From: Pirellulales bacterium
Lineage (GTDB): Bacteria; Planctomycetota; Planctomycetia; Pirellulales; JAICIG01
Length of the DNA: 8,228 bases
Direction of reading: 5' to 3'
Assembly: GCA_025924495.1 (NCBI GenBank)
Contig: JAICIG010000362.1
Span: 1 to 8,228 of the forward strand
Shown here one piece after another: positions 1 through 6,307 of this stretch. The position numbers were made by a program, and so were the translations under genes. The notes under the pieces were generated by a model. That model was not told the origin of the DNA. It searched no databases and worked only from the letters and a program-made list of their open reading frames with translations. Positions within the stretch are counted from its first letter, which is position 1. Each line of letters starts with the position of its first letter.

Positions 1-129
1 AAGTCGGTGACCCGCGGCGCCATGAAGACGGCGGCGGGGTCCGACGCTCAGGCGGCTCCTGCCGCTGATAACGCGGCTGCTCCGCCGAACGCAGAGAAAC
101 CGGCCGACGAGGACCCGTTTGCCAACTGA
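1..129 (+). CDS. C-terminal end of an unidentified protein (5' truncated by window)
   Basis: Frame 1 is open from the first base to a TGA at 127-129, giving 42 residues. The tail is dominated by Ala, Pro, Asp and Glu, then ends in the acidic-aromatic string EDPFAN. Such an Ala/Pro-rich stretch looks like a disordered C-terminal extension and carries no domain that identifies the protein. Supporting a real coding end: the codon choice is GC-rich, as in the neighbouring genes, and the reading frame stops cleanly before a non-coding gap. It is short enough that an open frame could occur by chance in GC-rich DNA, so the call is moderate. It lies on the same strand as the large secreted protein that follows, 236 bp away, and could be its upstream neighbour in a transcript. 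Confidence 0.55.
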   Translation, partial: KSVTRGAMKTAAGSDAQAAPAADNAAAPPNAEKPADEDPFAN

Positions 130-365
130 GCTGCCGCCGCACCTGACCTCTGCACCGTTGCGGATGCCCGACACGCATCCCCAACGGCGCCGAGGGCATC
201 GCCGCAAAGCGACCGTCGCCCAAAGCCAATCTTTGCCTGAATTTCCGCCCGCCCTGCCGAAAGGCGCCGTGTTGCATCCCCGCTGCGAGTCGACGGCGCT
301 CGCATGAGCAGCGAGTCCGCTTTGCGACCCTGCCGCCCATAATCTCTCAAGCGTGAGGTTCCGCC
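130..365. other. Intergenic region upstream of the large secreted protein
   Basis: No convincing gene is seen here; the open frames in it have no recognisable protein character. There is a weak inverted repeat, arms GATGCCC at 163-169 and GGGCATC at 194-200, with a 24-nt loop that contains the palindrome CGGCGCCG (185-192). It has no following T-tract, so it is not a standard intrinsic terminator. A -10-like CATAAT sits at 338-343, but no good -35 box lies at the expected distance. The heptamer GCGAGTC occurs twice (285-291 and 311-317). Nothing here is strong enough for a firm regulatory call. Confidence 0.5.
355..358 (+). promoter_or_regulatory. Ribosome binding site (GAGG) for the 366 start
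   Basis: GAGG at 355-358 lies 7 nt before the ATG at 366. This is a usual Shine-Dalgarno spacing, and it supports that start over the internal ATG at codon 27. Confidence 0.55.
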
Positions 366-3300
366 ATGAAATGCGGTCTCGTTTGGCGCCGCTGCTGCCG
401 CCGGCAACGGCGAATCTTGGGACCATTGCTGGCCGCTTGGGCAATGGCCGTTTCAGTTTCTCTCGTCGCAGCCGCCCCGCCGACGATCGGCAATCTCTCC
501 TTCCGCGGCTTGCAGTCCGGAGCTACGAACACGCTGACGATCAGCGGCAGCGATCTGCTGCCCGAGCCCAAGCTCGTGCTACCCGTGCCGATTGCCATGC
601 AGAGCGTGAAAGAGGGGGCGACGGCCAACCAGCTGGAGATTGACGTCACGCTCGATGCCGCCACTCCGCCGGGCATTTATCAATTGAGGCTGGCGACTGC
701 TCAAGGGATTTCCCAACCGGTCGCCATCGGCATCGATCGATTGCCTGAAGCACCGTTCGCCGCCGAAATCGCCAGTTTGCCAATCGCACTCAACGGCGCC
801 CTGCAGGGCGCTGCCGTACTTCGCACTTCGTTCACGGGCCAAAAGGGGCAGGCACTGCTGATCGAAGTCGAAGGCCGACGGCTGGGCGTCGAGTTAAATC
901 CCGTCTTGCATCTGCTTGACAGCCGTAATGTGCAACTGGCCTGGTCGCAAACGTCGTGGGGGCTCGGGGGCGACGCTCGCATCGTGACCGCGCTGCCTGC
1001 CGATGGCCGGTATACCATCGAGCTGCATGATGCGCTCTACCGCGGTCCCGGTGCGGGTAATTTCCGGCTGAAGGTCGGCTCGCTGCCATTTGCCGACCTG
1101 GCCTATCCGATCGGCGTGCGGCGTGGAACGAAAACGCAGTTGGAATTTGCAGCGACCAACCTGCCAGCCGACGCGCGCGCCGAAGCAAGCGATGCGGCGG
1201 CGCCTGGCGAGGCGGCGGCCCCTTGGCCGCCGATTGAGCTCCTTAGCGGAGCACGGCCCAAGCTGATCTATTCCGATCATGATGAACTTCTCGAAATGCC
1301 GCCGGCGCCAGGCCAGTTGCAACAAGCGACCGCACCTGCGGGCATCAGCGGCCGCTTGAGTGCGCCGCGCGAGGTCGATCGCTATCAAATCAACGTCACT
1401 CCCGGGCAAACGTTGCGGTTCGACATACTGGCCAGTCGGCTGGGTTCGCCGCTCGACGGCATCCTGTCGATCAATAATCCAGCCGGCGGTCAACTCGCGG
1501 CCAGCGACGACCGGACCAGTACCAGCGATCCCGGGCTCGACTTTGCCGTACCCGCGGGAGTCACCGCCGTGGTGGCGACGATTCGCGACCTGGAAGGACG
1601 CGGCGGCCCGGACTATGTCTATCGCTTGTCGATCGAACCGGTGGGCCTGCCCGACTACAGTTTGAGCCTGCTCTCCGAACGCGAGCAACTGCCGCGTAAC
1701 GGCGTCAGCTTGTTGCGCGTACGGACCAATCGCGCCGGCTACAACGGACCGATCAAGTTATCGATTCCCGGGCTGCCGGCGAATGTCGCGTTGACCGGCA
1801 ATGAAATTCCGGCCGGTGCGACCGATGCGTTATTGACGATTCTCCCTGGCGACCAGCTCGCTCCTCCTGTCGTGACAACGATCCTTGGAGAGAGCGTGGA
1901 TGCGAGCATCAACCCGCCGCTACGGCGCTTTGCGGCAGTTGGCGACTCGCTTGCCTCGAAAGCGCAGCCCTGGCTCAATCGCGAACTGGCTTTAGCCGGT
2001 ACAGGTCCTGCGCCGCTTTCCGTCGCTTGGGCTAACCCGGCGGCGGATATGAAGCTGCCGCTTGGGGCTAGCTCCCCAATTGGCGTGCAAATCGCCCGCG
2101 CCGCGAGCGCGGCGGGTCCCGTGCGGCTGTCGCTCGTGACGACGCAAATCGTTCCCAAAAAAACGATCAAGGAGAACAACCAGGACAAGCAAGTGGACGA
2201 TGTCGATCGCGCGCTGCGATTCGACTCGGCGCCAATAATTGCCGCCGAACAATCGGTCGGCGCGGCGAATGTGCTTGTGCCGGCCGATTTGCCGACCATT
2301 CCTTACGATGTCGCCGTGCAAGCGGAGCTGCTCGCCGCGGACGGCAAAACCGTATTGGCCACGGCCTTCACTCCGGCCCGAAGACTGATGACGACGACGC
2401 CCTTCTCGATCGCATTGACGGGCGAGGCAAAGGTCGACGCGAAGGCCGGCTCGGGAGAGAGCGGCAAGCTGACCGGCACGGTCCAGCGGCTGGGAAACTT
2501 CAAGCAGCCCCTCACGATTACCCTGACCGGTTTGCCGCCCGAGCTGCCGGCGCCAGAGGTTACGCTCGGCCCCGAGCAGAACGAATTTGCACTGCCGGTT
2601 GCCTTCCCGTTTGGCTCTCCGCAAGGCGCCGTGGCCAATGTGAAATTAGTGGCCGCCAGCCAACCGATTTCGAACGCGGTGCTTAAATCGAACGAGCTGC
2701 CCGTCGCGGTGAACGTGGTCGCAGGCGGTCCTCCGCCGGCGCTGTATAAGCTGTTCGAGGACGAATCGGCCTTTTTGTCGTTGCTGACAGAAGGCGCCGG
2801 CAAGGCGACGCTCGAAACGACCGATCGCTACTCGGGCTCCGCGGCGATGAAAATCACGCCCGACCAGAAATTCCGCGCAAAGCTGCCGGGCCTGGGCGTG
2901 AAGATCGCCGAGACGCCGGCGGAAGGCGAATACCGCTTCCTGCGCTTTGCCTGGAAGAAGAAAGGAGGCACCAATATTCTGTTGCAGCTTAACGCCAACG
3001 GCGCCTTCGGACCGCTGGCCGGCGCCGCCACGCCTTCGCATCGCTACGAAGCAGGCGGCCCCAACCCTTATAAGGCGGCCGCCTTGAAACTCGATGAAAA
3101 GTTGCCGTCCAGTTGGGTTATGGTGACGCGAGATCTATTCGCCGACTTCGGCGCTTTTTCGCTCGATGGGCTGGCCTTCACGGCCAGCGATGGCGAGGCG
3201 GCGCTGTTCGATCATATTTATCTGGCCCGGACGGCTGACGACTTGAAAGGCTGCCCGGCGCCCGTCCCCGCCGAACAGCCGCTGGCAGTGTTCGAGGACC

Positions 3301-3800
3301 AGCCGGAATTTGTCGCCAACTTGCCCCAAGGCAACGGCATGGCGACGTTGGCCGCCGACGACAAGTTCTCGGGAGCTGTCAGCGTGAAAGTCACGCCTGA
3401 CCAGCGGTTCAATCCGATGCTGCCCGGCTTGAATGTGAAGGTCCGCCAGAACCCCGGCCCCGGCGAATATCGCTACCTGCAGTTCGCTTGGAAGAAAAAA
3501 GGCGGAGCGCGAATCTGCCTGCAGCTCAACCACGACGGCCAATGGGGGCCGCAAGCGGGCAACCCGGCTAAGTTCCGTTACGACGCAGGCAGCGCACCCG
3601 ATGAGACGTTTGGCGGCGCGCTGCGAGTCGGCCTCAACCTGCCGACGGAGTTCGTCGTCGTGACGCGCGATCTGTTCGCCGATTTTGGCGAGTTCACCCT
3701 AACCGGCCTCGCTTTGAGTCCTGCCGACGGCGAATATGCACTGTTCGATCACATCTACCTCGGCCGCTCGCCCCGCGATTTCGAGTTGGCCAACCCATAA
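366..3800 (+). CDS. Large secreted PPC/Ig-like multidomain protein with duplicated C-terminal domain
   Basis: This is a 1144-residue exported protein with no visible catalytic motif, probably a surface or periplasmic binding or scaffold protein. Seen: an Arg-rich n-region (residues 8-16), a hydrophobic core (17-36) and an AAA cleavage region near 35-37. A TIG/IPT-like segment follows (about 38-123), then a PPC-like beta module (about 130-240, with the family-like stretch DGRYTIELHD) and a second one (about 327-425). An Ig-like module (about 429-513) has a P-I-x-L-S-x-x-G-L-P pattern that recurs in another at about 679-768. A region around 540-675 includes IVPKKTIKENNQ. The C-terminus is two copies of one domain, 796-963 and 975-1144. 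The start at 366 is supported by the signal peptide and GAGG. PPC modules are known from the C-termini of secreted peptidases and are common in large planctomycete proteins. No peptidase domain is present, so the ligand or partner is unknown. The family-level call is firm for export and modular beta structure, weaker for individual domain names. Confidence 0.9.
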   Translation: MKCGLVWRRCCRRQRRILGPLLAAWAMAVSVSLVAAAPPTIGNLSFRGLQSGATNTLTISGSDLLPEPKLVLPVPIAMQSVKEGATANQLEIDVTLDAATPPGIYQLRLATAQGISQPVAIGIDRLPEAPFAAEIASLPIALNGALQGAAVLRTSFTGQKGQALLIEVEGRRLGVELNPVLHLLDSRNVQLAWSQTSWGLGGDARIVTALPADGRYTIELHDALYRGPGAGNFRLKVGSLPFADLAYPIGVRRGTKTQLEFAATNLPADARAEASDAAAPGEAAAPWPPIELLSGARPKLIYSDHDELLEMPPAPGQLQQATAPAGISGRLSAPREVDRYQINVTPGQTLRFDILASRLGSPLDGILSINNPAGGQLAASDDRTSTSDPGLDFAVPAGVTAVVATIRDLEGRGGPDYVYRLSIEPVGLPDYSLSLLSEREQLPRNGVSLLRVRTNRAGYNGPIKLSIPGLPANVALTGNEIPAGATDALLTILPGDQLAPPVVTTILGESVDASINPPLRRFAAVGDSLASKAQPWLNRELALAGTGPAPLSVAWANPAADMKLPLGASSPIGVQIARAASAAGPVRLSLVTTQIVPKKTIKENNQDKQVDDVDRALRFDSAPIIAAEQSVGAANVLVPADLPTIPYDVAVQAELLAADGKTVLATAFTPARRLMTTTPFSIALTGEAKVDAKAGSGESGKLTGTVQRLGNFKQPLTITLTGLPPELPAPEVTLGPEQNEFALPVAFPFGSPQGAVANVKLVAASQPISNAVLKSNELPVAVNVVAGGPPPALYKLFEDESAFLSLLTEGAGKATLETTDRYSGSAAMKITPDQKFRAKLPGLGVKIAETPAEGEYRFLRFAWKKKGGTNILLQLNANGAFGPLAGAATPSHRYEAGGPNPYKAAALKLDEKLPSSWVMVTRDLFADFGAFSLDGLAFTASDGEAALFDHIYLARTADDLKGCPAPVPAEQPLAVFEDQPEFVANLPQGNGMATLAADDKFSGAVSVKVTPDQRFNPMLPGLNVKVRQNPGPGEYRYLQFAWKKKGGARICLQLNHDGQWGPQAGNPAKFRYDAGSAPDETFGGALRVGLNLPTEFVVVTRDLFADFGEFTLTGLALSPADGEYALFDHIYLGRSPRDFELANP
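2751..3797 (+). repeat. Tandem C-terminal protein domain repeat, 179-residue period
   Basis: Two copies of one domain lie back to back at the C-terminus of the large secreted protein: residues 796-963 (nt 2751-3254) and 975-1144 (nt 3288-3797). Three landmarks recur at exactly the same distance: WKKKGG at 863 and 1042, VTRDLFADFG at 920 and 1099, and LFDHIYL with its Asp at 949 and 1128. All are 179 residues apart, so there is no net insertion or deletion between them. By eye about half of the aligned positions are identical. Each copy opens with FED and has a conserved TPDQ+F..LPGL stretch. The pattern of alternating hydrophobic residues and conserved Trp/Tyr/Phe suggests a beta-sandwich of the carbohydrate-binding kind, but this is inference. 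Confidence 0.85.
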
Positions 3801-3806
3801 CTGGAC

Positions 3807-3826
3807 GGCAGGCATTCCTGCCTGCC
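3807..3826. repeat. Perfect 8-4-8 palindromic repeat, copy A
   Basis: Arms GGCAGGCA (3807-3814) and TGCCTGCC (3819-3826) are perfect reverse complements around a TTCC loop. It starts 7 bp after the stop codon of the large secreted protein, so its RNA hairpin could stabilise or end that transcript. It lacks a T-tract. Short flanks CTGGA (3801-3805) and TCCAG (3835-3839) are also complementary and could extend the structure. It is the same design as the repeat at 3851-3870, in the opposite orientation. Confidence 0.75.
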
Positions 3827-3850
3827 ATTCCATCTCCAGGCCAACCGCGT

Positions 3851-3870
3851 GGCGGACAGGAATGTCCGCC
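3851..3870. repeat. Perfect 8-4-8 palindromic repeat, copy B
   Basis: Arms GGCGGACA (3851-3858) and TGTCCGCC (3863-3870) pair perfectly around a GGAA loop. Compared with the reverse complement of copy A, the loop is identical. The arms differ at two base pairs, and both differences are compensated on the opposite arm (G-C for A-T and A-T for G-C). This argues that the folded form, or its recognition, has been maintained. Confidence 0.75.
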
Positions 3871-3910
3871 CTCCTGTCGGTCGGAAATGCGCGCGATTCG
3901 CGAAGCATAA

Positions 3911-3957
3911 GACAGACAGGAATGCCCGCTCTTCGGCACGTTGCAGGAATGCCGGCC
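3911..3957. repeat. Two degenerate copies of the palindromic repeat
   Basis: The core ACAGGAATGCCCGC (3916-3929) and the core GCAGGAATGCCGGCC (3943-3957) match the centre of copies A and B: arm end CA, loop GGAA, arm start TG. Their outer arms pair poorly, so they look like decayed or partial members. Together with copies A and B they fill most of the gap between the secreted protein and the membrane proteins. Confidence 0.55.
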
Positions 3958-3963
3958 TGAGCA

Positions 3964-3972
3964 TGGTATGAT
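3964..3972 (+). promoter_or_regulatory. Extended -10 promoter element
   Basis: TGG followed by TATGAT (3967-3972) matches the extended -10 form TGn-TATAAT with one mismatch. No strong -35 is seen at 17 bp, which extended -10 promoters tolerate; TTGCAG at 3941-3946 is too far away at 20 bp. Transcription would be expected to start about 7-8 bp downstream, near 3979-3980. That is the A of the proposed start codon of the first membrane protein. Confidence 0.4.
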
Positions 3973-3979
3973 GTCAGGC

Positions 3980-4660
3980 ATGGACGAAACTCGCCGACCG
4001 TCGCTGCAGTTCAGTCTGCGGTTCGTCGTTCCGATGATCATCGTCAGCGGCGTGGTGTTGTTAACTCTGCCGCGTATGGGCCGCGGCCTGCTGCTCTTTC
4101 TATTGGGCCTGGGGGTCGCCCTCGCTGCACTTATCGGCATCGGCCGCTATATCTTGGGTCCGCTCGATCAGGCGGCTCGCAAGTACATGCGACCGACGCA
4201 ATTCACGATGGTCGACTTTCTTAGCCTGATGTTCTTGTTTCAGCTTCCCATGGCGGCTCTGCACGCCCGTTTCGACGTCCAGCACGAGCCGCAGGTCTGG
4301 GTCTTCGATATCTTCGGCTGGATCGCCTGCACATTAATGTGGGGCTTCAGCGTCGGCACATTGTCGAGGGCTGGGATCGAGAAGACCTGGCAACGCGGCG
4401 TGTTTCTGGCATTTGTACTGCCCGTGACGTACTTCGGGTCGATTATCTTCATCTCCACGTTCTTTGTCGCCGCGATCGGACTGGTTGTCGAACGCCGCGC
4501 GCCGCTCCGCGCCGCATTGCTCGTTGCCGGAATTCTCGGAGGACTGGCGCTGGCCTTCTATCTCTCAGCTCGCTTTGTGCGCAAAATGGTGGCGGAGAGC
4601 GAAGAGGCGAAGCAAGCGGAGACGGCGGCATGCGATGCCGCATTGTCCAATCTGCCGTAA
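3980..4660 (+). CDS. Multi-pass inner membrane protein, unknown function (first of a pair)
   Basis: The protein has 226 residues if translation starts at the ATG at 3980. Hydrophobic segments are seen at about 15-30, 36-55, 75-94, 107-127, 140-169 (long enough for one or two passes) and 178-197, so six or seven membrane spans. The C-terminal tail is short and charged (RKMVAESEEAKQAET). An FSLRF motif before the first span and FTMVDF before the third resemble each other and may mark an internal similarity. ATGs at 3968 and 3971 are in frame and also possible. An upstream TTG at 3941 would place the N-terminus inside repeat DNA and is disfavoured. No Shine-Dalgarno sequence is seen before any of these starts. 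The function is not recognisable. The next gene, also a membrane protein, begins 28 bp later on the same strand, which suggests one operon. Confidence 0.82.
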   Translation: MDETRRPSLQFSLRFVVPMIIVSGVVLLTLPRMGRGLLLFLLGLGVALAALIGIGRYILGPLDQAARKYMRPTQFTMVDFLSLMFLFQLPMAALHARFDVQHEPQVWVFDIFGWIACTLMWGFSVGTLSRAGIEKTWQRGVFLAFVLPVTYFGSIIFISTFFVAAIGLVVERRAPLRAALLVAGILGGLALAFYLSARFVRKMVAESEEAKQAETAACDAALSNLP

Positions 4661-4672
4661 CGTCTGTCGTCC

Positions 4673-4677
4673 GGGAG
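4673..4677 (+). promoter_or_regulatory. Candidate ribosome binding site (GGGAG)
   Basis: GGGAG at 4673-4677 precedes the ATG at 4689 by 11 nt. This is a slightly long but workable spacing, and it favours that start over upstream in-frame codons inside the preceding gene. Confidence 0.4.
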
Positions 4678-4688
4678 CGACAAAGCCC

Positions 4689-5378
4689 ATGTGGGCGATC
4701 TTTCAGCTCATCCGAGTGAGCGTGCTGCTCTTGCTTTCGGTCGGCGCGGTGCGAATCGCGACGGCCCTGGTCCGGCTCTTCTCCGGTTCTGCGGGCCATC
4801 GATATCAAAAATTCAGCTGGCGTTGGTGGCTGGCTTGGGGAGTCATGCTGCCAATCAGCGCTGCGCTAATATCATTGCAGTTCGGCGGCTTCTACGCATT
4901 TACTGACTCGCGAGGAAGAAGCTGGTCGTATTTCGGTCATGGCTGGCCGCTGGGCCATCAGTTCTCCTTGACCGAGACTTCCAAAAATCTGTACCGGCAA
5001 TCAGACGTTGCCATTTATCTCGCTGCGCTGACGGTGAATCTCGCGACGCTGATTGCCATTCTAGCGGCGACTCGCTACCTGCTCGTTCGCTGGCTGCCGC
5101 CGCCGGATGCCGAACCGCGCGTCGCGCGTGCCGCAGCGCGGGATGCAGCCGCCTGGCTCGCGGCGCTCTTCCTCGTGCTCATCGCCGATGGCTTGTTAGC
5201 CGAACCCGTGATCGCGCCGGGCACGTCGCTTCTGTTTTATACGCCGCTCGCACACGATCTCTGGTATTGCCGCTTGCCGGTGCTGGTCGGGTTGAGTTGC
5301 CTCGCGTTCGTCGGCGAACTATGGCTAGCGCGAGGCGTCAAAGCTTTCTTCCGGCTGCGCGAAGAAGGCGTGATTTAA
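4689..5378 (+). CDS. Multi-pass inner membrane protein, unknown function (second of a pair)
   Basis: The protein has 229 residues from the ATG at 4689. Hydrophobic spans are seen at about 4-27, 46-69, 107-133, 154-176 and 196-214. The hydrophilic stretch 72-106, rich in aromatic residues and Gly (SYFGHGWPLGH), most likely forms one large loop. Charged joints lie at 37-45 (HRYQKFSWR), 134-151 (Pro then Arg/Ala-rich) and the C-terminal end (RLREEGVI). The open frame continues upstream to 4464, but that part overlaps the preceding gene and is Arg-rich like an out-of-frame translation, so the later start is preferred. No known family is recognised and no catalytic motif is visible. With the preceding gene it forms a likely two-gene unit. 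Its end is 44 bp from the convergent reductase gene. Confidence 0.8.
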   Translation: MWAIFQLIRVSVLLLLSVGAVRIATALVRLFSGSAGHRYQKFSWRWWLAWGVMLPISAALISLQFGGFYAFTDSRGRSWSYFGHGWPLGHQFSLTETSKNLYRQSDVAIYLAALTVNLATLIAILAATRYLLVRWLPPPDAEPRVARAAARDAAAWLAALFLVLIADGLLAEPVIAPGTSLLFYTPLAHDLWYCRLPVLVGLSCLAFVGELWLARGVKAFFRLREEGVI

Positions 5379-5422
5379 CCGGGAAGCGGTGAAGGGAAAC
5401 TAGACGACGTTTACCAGCATTG
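5379..5422. other. Short convergent intergenic gap
   Basis: Only 44 bp separate the stop codons of the membrane protein (plus strand) and the reductase (minus strand). I see no hairpin plus T-tract terminator for either direction. A weak hairpin, TTCTTC at 5346-5351 with GAAGAA at 5361-5366, lies inside the end of the plus-strand gene and also lacks a T-tract. Confidence 0.5.
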
Positions 5423-6280
5423 CTACTTCTTCTTCGGCTTCGTCAGGGCTTGCAGTTCGTCCCACTGCTGACTCGTCACGGCTTCCAGGTAATTGAATTC
5501 TCCCGCGCCGCGAACCCACTCGCCGCCATCGATCGTGACGCATGAACCGGTCATGTAGGCGCTGTAGTCCGAAAGCAGATAGGCGGCCAGATTGGCCAAC
5601 TCCTGGTGCTCGCCCACGCGGCCCAGCGGAATGCGTTCGACCGGGTTGAAGACTTTCTTGAGCGCCTCGGGCATCAGCCGCGACCAGGCGCCCTCGGTCG
5701 GAAACGGGCCGGGGGCGATAGCGTTCAAGCGAATGCCGTATTTGCCCCATTCCGAGGCCAGCGAACGAGTCAGCGCCAACACGCCCGCCTTAGCCACTGC
5801 CGAAGGCACGACATAACCCGATCCGTTCGAGGCATAGGTCGCCACAATATTCAAAATCGTGCCCGGCGTACTCTCGGCGATCCACTGCTTGCCGAAGGCC
5901 AGCGTGCAGTGCGTCGTACCGCCCAAGACGATATCGACGACGGTTTGAAACGCGTTGTAGCTGAGCCGTTCCGTAGGACAGATAAAGTTGCCGGCCGCAT
6001 TATTGACCAGCCCATGTACCGCGCCGAAGCGCCCTTTCGCCGCCGCGACGAGCCCGTCGACCTCATCGGTCTTGCGAACGTCGCAGGGTTGGGCCAGCAC
6101 GTCGCCGCCAGTCTCTTGTGCCAGCTCGCGCGCGGCCTGCTCGAGCACTTCCTGGCGGCGGCCGCAGATCACGAGCTTCGCGCCGAGTAAGAGCAGGCAG
6201 CGCCCCATCGAGCGTCCTAACCCCGTGCCGCCGCCCGTGATCACAATCGTCTTGCCGGCAAAGGCGCCGGGCTTAAGCAT
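5423..6280 (-). CDS. 2,4-dienoyl-CoA reductase-like SDR (NADPH-dependent)
   Basis: This 285-residue short-chain dehydrogenase/reductase probably reduces 2,4-dienoyl-CoA (or a related enoyl-CoA) with NADPH in beta-oxidation of unsaturated fatty acids; it has no signal peptide and should be cytosolic. Seen, numbering from the ATG at 6280: nucleotide-binding TGGGTGLG at 15-22; an Arg pair at 41-42 after the second strand, as in NADPH-using members; NNAAGNF at 93-99; and GSGYVVPSAVAK at 153-164. The normal SDR Tyr of YxxxK is replaced by Ser (S160-x-x-x-K164), which is characteristic of the dienoyl-CoA reductase branch. The residues I recall as catalytic in human mitochondrial DECR1 (Asn148, Tyr199, Ser210, Lys214) correspond to N98, Y149, S160 and K164, all present. 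The stretch EWGKYGIRLN also matches that branch. The tail ends PKKK. A start at 6307 (294 residues) is possible; neither start has a good ribosome binding site, and 6280 fits the family N-terminus best. Confidence 0.88.
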   Translation of the reverse strand: MLKPGAFAGKTIVITGGGTGLGRSMGRCLLLLGAKLVICGRRQEVLEQAARELAQETGGDVLAQPCDVRKTDEVDGLVAAAKGRFGAVHGLVNNAAGNFICPTERLSYNAFQTVVDIVLGGTTHCTLAFGKQWIAESTPGTILNIVATYASNGSGYVVPSAVAKAGVLALTRSLASEWGKYGIRLNAIAPGPFPTEGAWSRLMPEALKKVFNPVERIPLGRVGEHQELANLAAYLLSDYSAYMTGSCVTIDGGEWVRGAGEFNYLEAVTSQQWDELQALTKPKKK

Positions 6281-6307
6281 CGTTTCCGTGTTTGCTGGAA
6301 GAAGCAT

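Noticed and set aside
163..200. Intrinsic terminator after the first partial gene
   Set aside because: The 7-bp inverted repeat has a 24-nt loop and no T-tract, so it is too weak for a terminator call.
119..307. Small plus-strand gene of 62 codons between the first two genes
   Set aside because: It starts inside the end of the preceding frame and shows no ribosome binding site, hydrophobic segment or recognisable motif.
338..343. Sigma-70 promoter for the large secreted protein (CATAAT)
   Set aside because: Only a -10-like hexamer is seen; no -35 or extended -10 motif supports it.
894..1688. Long minus-strand open frame (264 codons) opposite the large secreted protein
   Set aside because: Its translation is Arg/Gln-rich with no domain character, and it lies fully antisense to a gene with a signal peptide and recognisable modules. 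It is a GC-rich shadow frame.
3801..3960. CRISPR array
   Set aside because: The related units are about 20 bp, inverted relative to each other, unevenly spaced and diverged. There are no uniform direct repeats or spacers.
3941..3979. TTG start at 3941 for the first membrane protein
   Set aside because: It would place the N-terminus in a degenerate palindromic repeat and in the proposed promoter; the extra residues look non-protein-like.
4464..4688. Upstream extension of the second membrane protein to 4464
   Set aside because: It overlaps most of the C-terminal third of the preceding gene in another frame and is Arg/Ser-rich. The ATG at 4689 with a GGGAG upstream is the better start.
5606..6190. 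Plus-strand open frame of 194 codons across the reductase
   Set aside because: It is antisense to a strongly conserved SDR with intact catalytic residues, and its own product is Arg-rich and featureless.
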